Notes under the pieces: generated by a model
What the model saw: only the letters and a program-made list of their open reading frames with translations
Database searches by the model: none
What the model was told of the DNA's origin: nothing
Program-made: the position numbers and the translations under genes
Shown here: piece by piece, positions 27,332 to 35,919 of the stretch
How the letters are laid out: every line of letters begins with the position of its first letter
How positions within the stretch are numbered: the first letter of the stretch is position 1
Source of the DNA: Sphaerotilus microaerophilus
Lineage (GTDB): Bacteria; Pseudomonadota; Gammaproteobacteria; Burkholderiales; Burkholderiaceae_C
Assembly (NCBI RefSeq): GCF_023734135.1
Contig: NZ_AP025730.1
Location: 310,001 to 374,000, forward strand
Direction of reading: 5' to 3'
Length of the DNA stretch: 64,000 bases

Positions 27332-27775
27332 ATGAGTTCGTCCTACCTCTGGGTCAAGGCCCTGCACATCGTGTTCGTGGCGAGTTGGTTCGCCGGCCTG
27401 TTCTACCTGCCGCGCATCTTCGTCAACCTGGCGATGGTGGCGCCCGACAGCCACGCCGAGCGCGAGCGGCTGCTGCTGATGGCGCGCAAGCTGGACCGTT
27501 TCGCCACCGGCCTGATGGTCATCGCGCTGGCCAGTGGCCTGTGGCTCTGGCTGGGCGTGGGCATCGGCCTGGGCGGCCCGGGCAATGGCTGGATGCATGC
27601 CAAGCTGACGCTGGTGCTCGGCGTGCTGGCCTTCCACCACGTCAACCACCGGATCCTGGGCGGCTTCGAGCGCAGCGCCAACCGGCGCACGCACACCTGG
27701 TTCCGGGTCTACAACGAGGTGTCGGTGCTGCTGTTTGCCGCCATCGTGGTGCTGGTGGTGGTCAAGCCCTTCTGA
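27332..27775 (+). CDS. HemJ-like / CopD-family membrane protein
   Basis: The product has 147 residues with four predicted membrane helices. WVKALHIVFVASWFAGLFYLPRIFV at the N terminus and GWMHAKLTLVLGVLAFHHVNHR in the middle match the HemJ family of protoporphyrinogen IX oxidases (conserved His in ALHI and Lys in HAKL). The family oxidises protoporphyrinogen to protoporphyrin in haem synthesis in bacteria lacking HemG or HemY. Annotation pipelines often call such proteins CopD family. HemJ is my preferred reading. Confidence 0.8.
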   Translation: MSSSYLWVKALHIVFVASWFAGLFYLPRIFVNLAMVAPDSHAERERLLLMARKLDRFATGLMVIALASGLWLWLGVGIGLGGPGNGWMHAKLTLVLGVLAFHHVNHRILGGFERSANRRTHTWFRVYNEVSVLLFAAIVVLVVVKPF

Positions 27776-27835
27776 GCCCTTCCAAGCCCTTCCGATCGAT
27801 CGCCATCCGGCCCCGCCGCTTCGGCTTCCTGCCCC

Positions 27836-28987
27836 ATGCGCACTGCCGCCCCCCCGCGCTCCTCGGCCTGGCCGCTGGCCTGGGTGTGGATCGGCCTGAT
27901 CGTCTACGCCAGCCTGCACCCCTTCACCGGCTGGCGCTGGCCGGTGCCGCCGCCCGGGCAGCCCGCCTGGGTGCTGCTGTGGCTGCCATCGCCACACTCC
28001 TCGCGCTTCGACCTCTGGGGCAACTTCCTGGCCTACCTGCCTCTGGGCTGCCTGGTGACGATCGCCCGGCTGCGCGGCGGCGAGGCCACCGGCGCCGCTG
28101 CGGCGCGCACCCTCGCCACCGGCGCGCTGCTGTCGCTGGGCATGGAATGGCTGCAGATCCTGCTGCCACTGCGCGCACCCTCGCGCATCGACTGGGCGCT
28201 CAATTCAGCGGGCACCGCCTGCGGCATCGCGCTGGCTTGGCTGCTGCACGGCCTGGGCGCCCTGCGGCTGTGGCAGCGGGTGCGCGAGGGCTGGCTGGTC
28301 CCGCATGGCACCAGCGGCCTGGCGCTGCTGCTGTTCTGGCCGGTGGGGCTGCTGTTTCCGACCCCCTTGCCCTTCGCGCTCGGGCAGGGCCTGGTGCGGC
28401 TGGCCGAGCAGCTCGATGCCGCCCTGGTGGGCACCGCGTTCGAGGGCTGGGCCGAGGTCCCCACGCCCGAGGGCCCGCTGGCGCCCGGCCTGGAGGTGCT
28501 GACCATCGCGCTCGGCCTGCTGGCGCCCTGCCTGGTCGGCTTCGTGATGTCGCGGCGCCTGTGGCAGCGTCTGGTGCTACTGGCCGGGGCTGTGCTGATC
28601 GGGCTGAGTGCCACCACGCTGTCGACTGCACTGAACTTCGGGCCGGAGCACGCGCTGACCTGGATCGCCCCGTCGCTGCGCACCGGGCTGATGCTGGCGG
28701 TCCTGCTCGGCACGGTGCTGGCCCTGCTGCCTCGACGCCTGACGGCCGCGCTCGGCCTGGTGGCGCTGACCACGCTGCTGGCCCTGGTCAACCAGATCGG
28801 CGCGGACCCCTACTTCGCCGAGAGCCTGCGCGACTGGGAGCAGGGCCGCTTCATCCGCTTCCACGGCCTGGCGCAATGGGTCGGCTGGCTGTGGCCGCTG
28901 GCGGCCATGCTCTTCCTGATCGCCCGCACGGTGGACCCTGGCGAACCCGGCTCCCGGGCGCAGCGATCCGCCTCGACCCTGCGCTGA
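27836..28987 (+). CDS. VanZ-family membrane protein
   Basis: The product has 383 residues with about nine hydrophobic segments. The VanZ pattern is in the first third: WIGLIVYASLHPF, RFDLWGNFLAYLPLGCLV and the acidic/glutamine motif LSLGMEWLQILLPLRAPSRIDWALNSAGTACG (in pieces). The rest is additional membrane helices without a known domain. VanZ proteins are linked to glycopeptide resistance in some Firmicutes, but in proteobacteria the role is unclear. It follows the HemJ-like gene by 60 bases. Confidence 0.85.
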   Translation: MRTAAPPRSSAWPLAWVWIGLIVYASLHPFTGWRWPVPPPGQPAWVLLWLPSPHSSRFDLWGNFLAYLPLGCLVTIARLRGGEATGAAAARTLATGALLSLGMEWLQILLPLRAPSRIDWALNSAGTACGIALAWLLHGLGALRLWQRVREGWLVPHGTSGLALLLFWPVGLLFPTPLPFALGQGLVRLAEQLDAALVGTAFEGWAEVPTPEGPLAPGLEVLTIALGLLAPCLVGFVMSRRLWQRLVLLAGAVLIGLSATTLSTALNFGPEHALTWIAPSLRTGLMLAVLLGTVLALLPRRLTAALGLVALTTLLALVNQIGADPYFAESLRDWEQGRFIRFHGLAQWVGWLWPLAAMLFLIARTVDPGEPGSRAQRSASTLR

Positions 28988-29057
28988 ACGCCCGGGCGGC
29001 ATGGGCCGTGGCACCGGCTGTGACATCGGGAGAACAGGGCCCTCCTACAATTCCGCC

Positions 29058-29384
29058 ATGAGCTACTACGAACGGCACATCTTCTTCTGCCTGAACCAGC
29101 GTGACGGCGGCCAGGCCTGCTGTGCCGACCACGCGGCGCAGGATGCCTTCGACCACTGCAAGGCGCAGGTCAAGGCCGCCGGGCTGGCGGGGCCCGGCAA
29201 AGTGCGCGTCAACAAGGCCGGCTGCCTGGACCGCTGTGCCGGCGCGCCCGTGGCGGTGGTCTACCCGGAGGCGGTCTGGTACACCTTCGTGGACCGCAGC
29301 GACATCGACGAGATCGTCGAATCGCACCTGAAGAACGGCCAGCCGGTCGAGCGCCTGCGCCTGCCGGCCGACGTCGGCCGCTGA
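29058..29384 (+). CDS. Thioredoxin-like [2Fe-2S] ferredoxin
   Basis: The product has 108 residues from ATG 29058. Cysteines are arranged as in thioredoxin-fold 2Fe-2S ferredoxins: HIFFCLNQRDGGQACC at the N terminus, then RVNKAGCLDRCAGAPVAVVYPEAVWY. These cytosolic electron-transfer proteins are common next to hydrolase genes in Burkholderiales. The next gene starts 7 bases after its stop, so the two are likely cotranscribed. Confidence 0.88.
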   Translation: MSYYERHIFFCLNQRDGGQACCADHAAQDAFDHCKAQVKAAGLAGPGKVRVNKAGCLDRCAGAPVAVVYPEAVWYTFVDRSDIDEIVESHLKNGQPVERLRLPADVGR

Positions 29385-29391
29385 CGCCCCG

Positions 29392-30012
29392 ATGAACGCC
29401 CACACCCAACGCCTGCTGGTCGCCGGCCCCGCCGGGCCGATCGAGGCCGCGCTCGACCTGCCCGCCGCCAGCGTCACGCCGCGCGGTCTGGCGGTGCTCG
29501 CGCACCCGCATCCGCTGTTCGGCGGGACGATGGACAACAAGGTGGTGCAGACCATGGCCCGGGCGCTGCTGCAGCTGGGCTACCGCGTGCTGCGCTTCAA
29601 CTTCCGCGGCGTGGGCGGCACCGCCGGCACACACGACGAGGGCCGCGGCGAGTGCGAGGACCTGCTCGCCGCCGTCGCTGCGCAGCGCCAGCCGGGCGAG
29701 ACACTGGTGCTGGGCGGCTTCTCCTTTGGCGCCTACGTCACCACGCTGGCCAACGCAGCCCTGCCCGAGGACGCGAAACCGGCCCGCCTCCTGCTGGTCG
29801 GCCCCTCGACCCAGCGGGCCACGCCGGCGCCAGTGCCGGTGGAGCAGACGCTGGTCATCCACGGCGAGGCGGACGACGTCGTGCCCCTGGCCGCCGTGTT
29901 CGACTGGGCGCGGCCGCAGCACCTGCCGGTGACGGTGATGCCCGGTGTCGGCCACTTCTTCCACGGCCAGTTACCACAATTGCGGAACCTGATCGTGCGT
30001 TCCTGGCACTGA
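29392..30012 (+). CDS. Alpha/beta hydrolase (dienelactone-hydrolase-like)
   Basis: The product has 206 residues. LAHPHPLFGGTMDNKVVQTMARAL, RFNFRGVGGTAG, the nucleophile elbow GGFSFGAYV (Ser in GFSFG) and the terminal VMPGVGHFFHG with the catalytic His are all present; Asp is expected in the HGEADDVVP segment. It belongs to a conserved proteobacterial family of small cytosolic hydrolases of unknown substrate. It is cotranscribed with the ferredoxin gene. Confidence 0.88.
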   Translation: MNAHTQRLLVAGPAGPIEAALDLPAASVTPRGLAVLAHPHPLFGGTMDNKVVQTMARALLQLGYRVLRFNFRGVGGTAGTHDEGRGECEDLLAAVAAQRQPGETLVLGGFSFGAYVTTLANAALPEDAKPARLLLVGPSTQRATPAPVPVEQTLVIHGEADDVVPLAAVFDWARPQHLPVTVMPGVGHFFHGQLPQLRNLIVRSWH

Positions 30013-30158
30013 GTCACAGGCGCGCGGACACAGGTTGTCCGCCTCCCTGCGAACGCGCAGCATCCCCACTGACGCGCCCGAGCTGGCCGGAAGCTGGCCG
30101 CTCCGTCCTTCCTGGTCCCTCTTTCTGCCGTCCGGGCACGTCCCCGCCTTCGGCCCCG

Positions 30159-31343
30159 ATGCAAGCTCCGATGACCCGATTCCTGACTTCCTTCTCCCGC
30201 GGCCTGCGCCGTGCCGCCCTGGCGCTCGGCCTGGGCCTGCCGCTGCTGGCCGGTGCCCAGGTGGCCGCCCCCGAGATCGCCGCGCGGGCCTACCTGCTGC
30301 TGGACGTCAACGCCAATCAGGTGCTGGCCGCGCGCGACCCCGACGCCACCGTCGAGCCCGCCTCGCTGACCAAGCTGATGACGGCCTACCTGGTCTTCCA
30401 GGCCCTGCACGAGAAGAAGCTGGGCATCGACCAGATGCTCACCGTCTCTGAGCGCGCCTGGCGCACCGGCATGACCGACGCCTCGCGCATGTACATCCAG
30501 GTCGGCACGCAGGTGAAGGTCGAGGACCTCATCAAGGGCATGATCGTGCAGAGCGGCAACGACGCCACGGTGCAACTGGCCGAGACGGTGGGCGGCTCGC
30601 TGGAAGGCTTCGTGGCCATGATGAACCGCCAGGCGCAGGCCTTCGGCCTGAAGACCACGCAGTTCAAGAACCCCGAGGGCCTGCCCGCACCCGGCCACGT
30701 CAGCACCGCGCGCGAACTGTCGGTGATCGCCGCTCGGCTGCTGCAGGACTTCCCGGCCGAGGCGAAGTACTACACCCTCAAGGACTTCACCTACAACAAG
30801 ATCACCCAGCCCAACCGCAACCTGCTGCTCTGGCGTGACCCGACCGTCGACGGCCTGAAGACCGGCTACACCGACGCCGCCGGCTACTGCCTGATCGCCA
30901 CCGCCAAGCGCGATGTGCCCTCCGGGCCGCGCCGCTTGGTCGCCGTCATCCTGGGTGCCGCCTCCAAGGAAGCACGCGCCACCGAGGCGCAGAAGCTGCT
31001 CAACTGGGGCTACAGCGCCTGGGACGCGGTGAAGCTCTTCGACGCCAAGCAGCCCATCGCCACCGCCGAGGTCTGGAAGGGTGCGAAGTCCACGGTGGCG
31101 CTGACCTCGCTGACGCCCATCGTGGTGACCGTGCCGCGCGGTGATGCGGCCAAGCTGCAGACCCAGCTCACCCGCACCGACCCGCTGCTCGCCCCGCTGG
31201 CGGTGGGCCAGAAGCTGGGCACGCTGAAGGTGATCTCGGGCCGCCAGGTGGTGGCCGAGGTGCCCGTCACGGTGGCCGAGCCGGTGCCGGTGGCCGGTCT
31301 GTTCGGCCGCCTGTGGGACGGGCTGCGCCTGATGATCAAGTGA
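30159..31343 (+). CDS. dacA: D-alanyl-D-alanine carboxypeptidase (PBP5/6 type)
   Basis: The product has 394 residues; starts at 30159 and 30171 are both possible. The signal peptide (about 1-35, ending near AGAQ) is followed by the peptidase S11 domain with SLTK, SGN and KTG motifs, all intact, and the PBP5 C-terminal beta-domain. The end (LFGRLWDGLRLMIK) looks like the amphipathic membrane anchor. It trims the terminal D-Ala from peptidoglycan pentapeptides. It is followed by a D-amino-acid aminotransferase gene, a functional pairing around D-alanine. Confidence 0.95.
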   Translation: MQAPMTRFLTSFSRGLRRAALALGLGLPLLAGAQVAAPEIAARAYLLLDVNANQVLAARDPDATVEPASLTKLMTAYLVFQALHEKKLGIDQMLTVSERAWRTGMTDASRMYIQVGTQVKVEDLIKGMIVQSGNDATVQLAETVGGSLEGFVAMMNRQAQAFGLKTTQFKNPEGLPAPGHVSTARELSVIAARLLQDFPAEAKYYTLKDFTYNKITQPNRNLLLWRDPTVDGLKTGYTDAAGYCLIATAKRDVPSGPRRLVAVILGAASKEARATEAQKLLNWGYSAWDAVKLFDAKQPIATAEVWKGAKSTVALTSLTPIVVTVPRGDAAKLQTQLTRTDPLLAPLAVGQKLGTLKVISGRQVVAEVPVTVAEPVPVAGLFGRLWDGLRLMIK

Positions 31344-31481
31344 TGCGGGCACGGAGATCCGCCTGGCATCCGGCCCTGCGCTGACGCAAGTCGACACGCA
31401 CGGCGCCCGCCCGCACCGGCCCGGGCGGGAGTACGCTTGCCGCATGCGGACAGTCGCGCCGCACGGTTGGTGAGGAAACCC

Positions 31482-32399
31482 ATGTCGATGACCGCCCACG
31501 CTCTGCCCGACGCCCCCTGCCACCTCGACGGACGCTGGCTGCCGCTGAATCAGGCCCAGGTGTCCGTGCTGGATCGCGGCTTCCTGTTCGGCGATGGCGT
31601 CTACGAGGTCATCCCGGTCTACGGCGGCCGGCTGTTCCGCTTCGATGAGCACATGGCGCGGCTGGCGCATTCGCTCGACGCGGTGCGCATCGCCAACCCG
31701 CACAGCCGCGACGGCTGGCTGACGCTGCTGCGCGAGCTCGTCGCGCGCGAGCTGGCCCACAGCGGCCAGGGCGACCAGCTGGCCTACCTGCAGATCACCC
31801 GGGGCGTGGCACCACGCTCCCACCCGATGCCGACCGGCCTGACGCCCACGGTCTTCGCGATGAGCCAGCCGCACCAGCCCCCGGGCGCCGACCAGCGCCG
31901 CGAAGGCGTGGCCTGCGTGACCGCGCGCGACTTCCGCTGGGAGCGCGGCGACATCAAGACCACCTCGCTGCTCGGTGGCGTGATGGCCCGGCAGATCGCA
32001 GCCGACCACGGCGCCGCCGAGACGATCCTGCTGCGCGACAGCGGTCACGGCCACGGCCTGACCGTGACCGAGGGCTCGTCGAGCAACGTCTGGGCGGTGC
32101 TCGACGGCGCACTGATCGGCGTGCCGCCCTCGCACCACACGCTGGCGGGCATCCGCATCGAGCTGCTGCGCGAGCTCTGCGAGGAGGAGGGCATCGCCTG
32201 CCACCTGCGGCCGATCGCCGAGTCGGAGCTGACCATCGCCGACGAGATCCTGATCAGCTCGGCCGGGCGCGAGGTTCTGCCGGTGACGCGGCTGGACGGC
32301 GAGCCGGTCGGCCACGGCGCCCTGCGCGGCAAGCCGGGCCCGGTGTACGCCCGCCTGCACGCGGCCTACGAGCGCGCCAAGCTTGAACAATCGATCTGA
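31482..32399 (+). CDS. D-amino-acid aminotransferase (class IV)
   Basis: The product has 305 residues from ATG 31482 with AGGA upstream. This is a PLP fold-type IV transaminase. Landmarks are VLDRGFLFGDGVYEVIPVYGGRLFRFDEHM, the PLP lysine in WERGDIKTTSLLG, EGSSSNVWAV and ITDEI-like ELTIADEILISSAGREVLPVTRLDG. It interconverts D-amino acids (D-Ala, D-Glu) and 2-oxo acids. It stands between dacA and a DUF493 gene; in relatives this order often continues to lipB and lipA, which are not seen here. Confidence 0.9.
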   Translation: MSMTAHALPDAPCHLDGRWLPLNQAQVSVLDRGFLFGDGVYEVIPVYGGRLFRFDEHMARLAHSLDAVRIANPHSRDGWLTLLRELVARELAHSGQGDQLAYLQITRGVAPRSHPMPTGLTPTVFAMSQPHQPPGADQRREGVACVTARDFRWERGDIKTTSLLGGVMARQIAADHGAAETILLRDSGHGHGLTVTEGSSSNVWAVLDGALIGVPPSHHTLAGIRIELLRELCEEEGIACHLRPIAESELTIADEILISSAGREVLPVTRLDGEPVGHGALRGKPGPVYARLHAAYERAKLEQSI

Positions 32400-32435
32400 G
32401 CCCCCAGTTCAGGAAGCTGCCCTGACTGCCGGACA

Positions 32436-32720
32436 ATGCCCACGATGCGTGAGATCCCACCCGAACAATCGCTGATCGAGTACCCCTGCGCCTTCCCGAT
32501 CAAGGTGATGGGTGCGCACGTGCCCGGCTACCTGGAGGCCATCGTCTCGGTGGCGCGGCAGTTCGACCCGGGCTTCGATGCCGCGACCGTCGAGCAGCGG
32601 CCCAGCAAGGGCGGCAACTACCTGGGGCTGACGATCACCGTCACCGCCACCAGCCGCGAGCAGCTCGACGAGCTCTACCGCACGCTGACGACGCACCCGA
32701 TGGTCAAGATCGTGCTGTGA
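32436..32720 (+). CDS. DUF493 (YbeD-like) protein
   Basis: The product has 94 residues. YPCAFPIKVMGAHVPGYLEAIVSVARQFDPGF at the N terminus, then GGNYLGLTITVTATSREQLDELYRTLTTHPMVKIVL, which is the compact ferredoxin-like ACT-resembling fold of YbeD. The function is not established, though it is usually adjacent to lipoate genes. ATG 32436 or 32445 could be used. Here the next gene is convergent DUF2788, so the usual lipB is absent. Confidence 0.9.
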   Translation: MPTMREIPPEQSLIEYPCAFPIKVMGAHVPGYLEAIVSVARQFDPGFDAATVEQRPSKGGNYLGLTITVTATSREQLDELYRTLTTHPMVKIVL

Positions 32721-32778
32721 CGCCCCGGGGCGACAGGGGGCGGCAGGCCACGGCCCCCGCCGGGGTGACAGCCCCTGT

Positions 32779-32988
32779 TCACAGCCCCATCACCCAGGCG
32801 ATGACGTTCTTGGCGACGAAGCCGAGCATGCCGACCGACAGCACGAGGAAGAGCACGAAGGTGCCGAAGCGCCCCGCCTTCGCCTCGCGCGCCAGCTGCC
32901 CGATGATGAAGAACATGTAGAGGATGAACGCCCCGACGCCGACCGTCAGGCCGAACTGGGCAAGCTGTTCCTCGGAGTAGCCGAACAT
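32779..32988 (-). CDS. DUF2788 small membrane protein
   Basis: The product has 69 residues and two membrane helices (about 10-30 and 42-65). FGLTVGVGAFILYMFFIIGQLAREAKAGRFGTFVLFLVL (in pieces) and GMLGFVAKNVIAWV match DUF2788, a short inner-membrane protein family typical of betaproteobacteria. The function is unknown. Confidence 0.88.
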   Translation of the reverse strand: MFGYSEEQLAQFGLTVGVGAFILYMFFIIGQLAREAKAGRFGTFVLFLVLSVGMLGFVAKNVIAWVMGL

Positions 32989-33091
32989 GGAAGAGGGAAG
33001 AGGGCAGGGAAGGCGTCGGTGGGGGCAATCGAGATGATACGCGGCCGCCTCGGCGGATCGGTGGAAACCCCCGTACCGGGGACGAGGCCGT

Positions 33092-33859
33092 TCAGGGCGC
33101 CGCGTCGGCGGGCAGGGCGTCCCGGTACGCGTACCAGCTGGCGTGACCCAGCATCGGGATCACGAACACCAGCCCGACCAGTGCCGCCGCCATGCCCAGC
33201 AGGGTGAAGCCCATCACCACCGCGGCCCACACGGCCATCGGCAGCGGGTTCTCGCCCACCACGCGCCAGCTGGTCAACACGGCGTCCCACACCCCCATGC
33301 GGCGGTCCAGCAGCAGCGGGATCGCCACCACACTGGAGGCGAACACCGGCGCGGCCATCAGCCCGCCCGCCAGCATCCAGGCCTCAAACAGCCAGGACTG
33401 CGGGTTGAGCACCACCACGCGCACAAAGTCGGCCGGCGTGATCACCGGCGCGGCGGCAAACAGCGTGATCAGCGCCGCCGAGGTCAGCACCCAGGCGGTG
33501 CCGGCCGCGGCCAGAAGCACGCCGAACAGCACCAGGCGACGGTCCAGCGACAGCCACACCGCGGTCACCGTCGACCAGCCGGCCGGCTCGCCGCGCTCCA
33601 GCGCACGACTGATCGAGTACAGCCCGGTGGCCAGGATCGGCGCGACCAGCAGGAAACCCGAAAAAGCGCCGGCCAGCATCCAGAAGCGCTGGCCCGCCAC
33701 GGCAACGATCAGCCAGCCGAACAGCGCCAGCGCCACGCCGTGGGCAAAGCTCGCAGCCGGCGTGCGGCGCACGTCGTGCCAGGCCCGCTCCAGCCAGGTC
33801 AGCGACTGCAGGGCTCGCAGCGAGCGCAGGGGAATCAGGGCAACGGCGGAAGCGTTCAT
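33092..33859 (-). CDS. DUF2189 membrane protein
   Basis: The product has 255 residues with about six membrane helices (SFAHGVALALFGWLIVAV, FWMLAGAFSGFLLVAPILATGLYSISRALERGE and others). WLERAWHDVRRTPAASFAHG at the start and GHASWYAYRD at the end fit DUF2189. No catalytic residues are apparent and the function is unknown. The 148-base gap to the divergent CI-like gene is the only regulatory space. Confidence 0.85.
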   Translation of the reverse strand: MNASAVALIPLRSLRALQSLTWLERAWHDVRRTPAASFAHGVALALFGWLIVAVAGQRFWMLAGAFSGFLLVAPILATGLYSISRALERGEPAGWSTVTAVWLSLDRRLVLFGVLLAAAGTAWVLTSAALITLFAAAPVITPADFVRVVVLNPQSWLFEAWMLAGGLMAAPVFASSVVAIPLLLDRRMGVWDAVLTSWRVVGENPLPMAVWAAVVMGFTLLGMAAALVGLVFVIPMLGHASWYAYRDALPADAAP

Positions 33860-34007
33860 GGACGGCAGGTCGGGCGCGGCGGCTCGGCAGGTGACCGGAC
33901 GGGCACATGCTAACGGTTCACTTGATCCGCGTCATGCGCAGGTTTCCCCAGGGGAGCCCGCAGGCGCAGCGGCCGCCCACAGGGCAAGGCGCCTTTATCA
34001 TCGGGAC

Positions 34008-34637
34008 ATGATTTCTCCCTCCGTCGACGTCGCCACGCTGCGTCACCGCAATGCCCTGGCCCTCTTCGACGAGTTCGTGCGTGCCACCGTCAGCCACCCC
34101 GACGCCGCCACGCTGCGCGGGCTGGAGCGGCGCTTCGCCGAGCGCATCGGCATCCAGCCGAGCTACTGGAGCCAGATCAAGAGCCGCGCCCGCCAGGTCG
34201 GCGAGCGGCTGGCGCGGCAGTTCGAGCAGCACTGCGGCAAGCCGCCGGGCTGGCTCGACCAACCCCATGACCCGCCCAGGGCGACGGCAGGCAGCCCCCT
34301 GCAAGCGGCCCTCGCGCCGGTGCGCGCTGCCGTGGAACCGGCCGAGGCGCCCAGGCCCGCCGTCACCGCAGCCCCCTCCCGCAGCGACGCAGCCGGCAGC
34401 GCAGGGCCGCGTGACGACGACGAGCGCTTCATCGTCGACCTGGTGCTGAGCTACTACCGCCGCAATCCGCAGCGCGCCCGGCAGCGCCTGCTGGACCTGC
34501 TCGGCGAGGTGCTGGTGCCCGCCGCACCGCCCCCGTCGGCAGCCAAAGCGGCCGCGCCCGCAGCCAGCCCGGCCGCCGACGCCGAGCTGTGGTCACGCGC
34601 GCAGCGCCACGTCGCACCGCTCAAGGGCAAGCGCTGA
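34008..34637 (+). CDS. CI-repressor-like DNA-binding protein
   Basis: The product has 209 residues from ATG 34008. The first about 85 residues form a small helical DNA-binding region of a kind seen in prophage-type regulators of betaproteobacteria (FAERIGIQPSYWSQIKSRARQVGERLARQFEQ, then KPPGWLD). A Pro/Ala-rich linker follows, then a helical segment DDDERFIVDLVLSYYRRNPQRARQRLLDLLGEVL. There is no peptidase domain as in full CI. It is probably a host transcription regulator. A palindrome at 34722-34741 just downstream could be a binding site. Confidence 0.7.
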   Translation: MISPSVDVATLRHRNALALFDEFVRATVSHPDAATLRGLERRFAERIGIQPSYWSQIKSRARQVGERLARQFEQHCGKPPGWLDQPHDPPRATAGSPLQAALAPVRAAVEPAEAPRPAVTAAPSRSDAAGSAGPRDDDERFIVDLVLSYYRRNPQRARQRLLDLLGEVLVPAAPPPSAAKAAAPAASPAADAELWSRAQRHVAPLKGKR

Positions 34638-34712
34638 CGCCAGCGGCGCTCCCGGCGCCGGAGACCCTCCCTTCCTCGGGTTTCCACCGGGGCTCGATGT
34701 GGACAGGGGGGC

Positions 34713-34742
34713 TTCACAAGTTGATAAACACTCGTTTATCAT
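34713..34742 (+). promoter_or_regulatory. Putative promoter with embedded palindrome
   Basis: A perfect inverted repeat TGATAAAC-ACTC-GTTTATCA lies at 34722-34741. It sits between a possible -35 (TTCACA, 34713-34718) and -10 (TATCAT, 34737-34742), 18 bases apart. The AT-rich patch stands out from its surroundings, and the layout fits a repressible promoter reading rightward. Confidence 0.55.
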
Positions 34743-35138
34743 TTAGGCAACTGATCTCCATCAGTTCCCGTCCGGTCACTGCCGGGCCCACCTTCCGGGC
34801 CGGGCCAGCAGGCCGCCCGACCACCCACACGCGAACGGATTCCGAGTGCTGCTGAAGATGGCAACGCTGTACCGACCTGCTGCCACGGCCCTGGCCGTGC
34901 AGGCCGGTGCACCTGCGTCAGGCAGCCGTGCAGTCCCCGCGTCCAGCCCGCATCCCGGGTCGGGGCGACGCCGCTGAATCGACAGCGCGCCAGCCGCCTC
35001 CACATGGGCCCGGGTTGATCCAGTCACCCGGGCCCGTTGCATTTCGGGGCCCGCTTGGGGCTCCGTTTCCGGCCCTCGATTCGAGTCCCGGCTGTGCCGG
35101 GCCCACCCGCCGCCGATCCCCGTCGGCCAGGAGTTGCC
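34743..35138. other. Gene-poor stretch with strong hairpin, possible short transcript
   Basis: No convincing gene is seen. A 39-codon frame starts at ATG 34857 and ends near 34978; it begins MATLYRPAATALAVQ and has no clear ribosome site. A perfect 10-base inverted repeat GGGCCCGGGT / ACCCGGGCCC (35006-35015, 35026-35035) and a second stem CCCGGC/GCCGGG (about 35087-35101) follow. With the promoter-like palindrome at 34.72 kb this could be a small RNA or leader. Confidence 0.35.
35006..35035 (+). terminator. GC-rich hairpin, possible terminator
   Basis: Ten-base perfect arms GGGCCCGGGT and ACCCGGGCCC with a 10-base loop. It is followed by GTTGCATTTC, which has only a weak T-rich tract. Confidence 0.5.
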
Positions 35139-35360
35139 ATGAAGACCACATTCCAGCGCACCGGCTCGCACAGCCGCACCCCGTGCATCGCCCTCCCGGC
35201 ATCGCCCAAGCCGCGCAATCCGCTGGTGGCCGCCGCGCACCTGCGTGCGGCCGGCCGCCACGGCCCCGATGGCGGCGCGCGTCGCCAGCGCGAGCGCCAG
35301 GCCCTGCGTCATGAACTGTCCCAGGCAGGCGGCACCCGCTGGCCCCGGGGCGAACCCTGA
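35139..35360 (+). CDS. Small basic hypothetical protein, 73 residues
   Basis: ATG 35139 follows AGGAG by 5 bases. The product is basic and has FQRTGSHSRTPCIALPASPKPRNPLVAAAHLRAAGR, then an Arg/Gln-rich end. No family is recognised with certainty; no membrane segment or signal is seen. The short spacing to the next small gene (67 bases) suggests a shared transcript. Confidence 0.55.
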   Translation: MKTTFQRTGSHSRTPCIALPASPKPRNPLVAAAHLRAAGRHGPDGGARRQRERQALRHELSQAGGTRWPRGEP

Positions 35361-35427
35361 ACCCTGCGCGGACCCGCTCGCCGTCGTCAACCGAAGGGCG
35401 GGCCGCCTCACGATGAGGAGGCCGATC

Positions 35428-35727
35428 ATGGCCACATCCCTGAGCGCCCGGGCCGTCCTGGGCACCCGCACCTTCCTGGGCTGGCTGCCCGCCGTCCGCC
35501 AGCGGCTGCATCGCCAGGGGCTCGCCCTGATGCACTGGCTCGAACAGGCCCGCTGCGCCCAGGCCCAACAGCGCGCCGCGCGACGCGAGCGCAACGCCCG
35601 CGAGGCCTGCGCCGCCGAGGGCGCCGACCTGGAGTTCGGCCAGGTCGAGCTCGACGGCCGCCGCTTCGGTGCGCTGTACCGCGGCGGCGAGCTGGTCTAC
35701 CTGCTGCCGGAGGTCGACCGTCTGTGA
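35428..35727 (+). CDS. Small hypothetical protein, 99 residues
   Basis: ATG 35428 is chosen because AGGAGG lies 7 bases upstream, a near-ideal ribosome site. The N-terminal half is helical and basic (RTFLGWLPAVRQRLHRQGLALMHWLEQARCAQAQQRAARRERNA in pieces). The C-terminal half is beta-like: ADLEFGQVELDGRRFGALYRGGELVYLLPEVDR. No family is recognised. The ordered C-terminal part makes it a real gene in my view. Confidence 0.65.
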   Translation: MATSLSARAVLGTRTFLGWLPAVRQRLHRQGLALMHWLEQARCAQAQQRAARRERNAREACAAEGADLEFGQVELDGRRFGALYRGGELVYLLPEVDRL

Positions 35728-35919
35728 TCCTGCCGCACAAAGCAGCCACGGCATGATGTGAAATGCGGTGGCGTGACGGAATGGACGGATCCGGTCCGTG
35801 CGGCCCACTCGGCGGCGGGGACCGGGCTCCGGCCCACCGCCCCATCGTCGATAACCGCGACAGGCGTGCCTACCGCTGCGGTCTGGCCCGTCTGCCCGAG
35901 GATGCTGCGGAGTGACGTG

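Noticed and set aside
29733..32390. An 885-codon minus-strand frame opposite dacA and the aminotransferase gene
   Set aside because: Antisense shadow. The plus-strand genes carry complete SLTK/SGN/KTG and PLP motifs.
34857..34978. A 39-codon gene starting at 34857
   Set aside because: No clear ribosome site and no ordered sequence; kept only as a note in the gap entry.
35040..35107. tRNA-like 3' end (GATTCGAGTC, then CCGGGCCCACC) with a distant GGGCCCG
   Set aside because: The loop and stem spacing does not fit a tRNA, no anticodon arm can be drawn, and the complementary segments are better explained by nearby hairpins.
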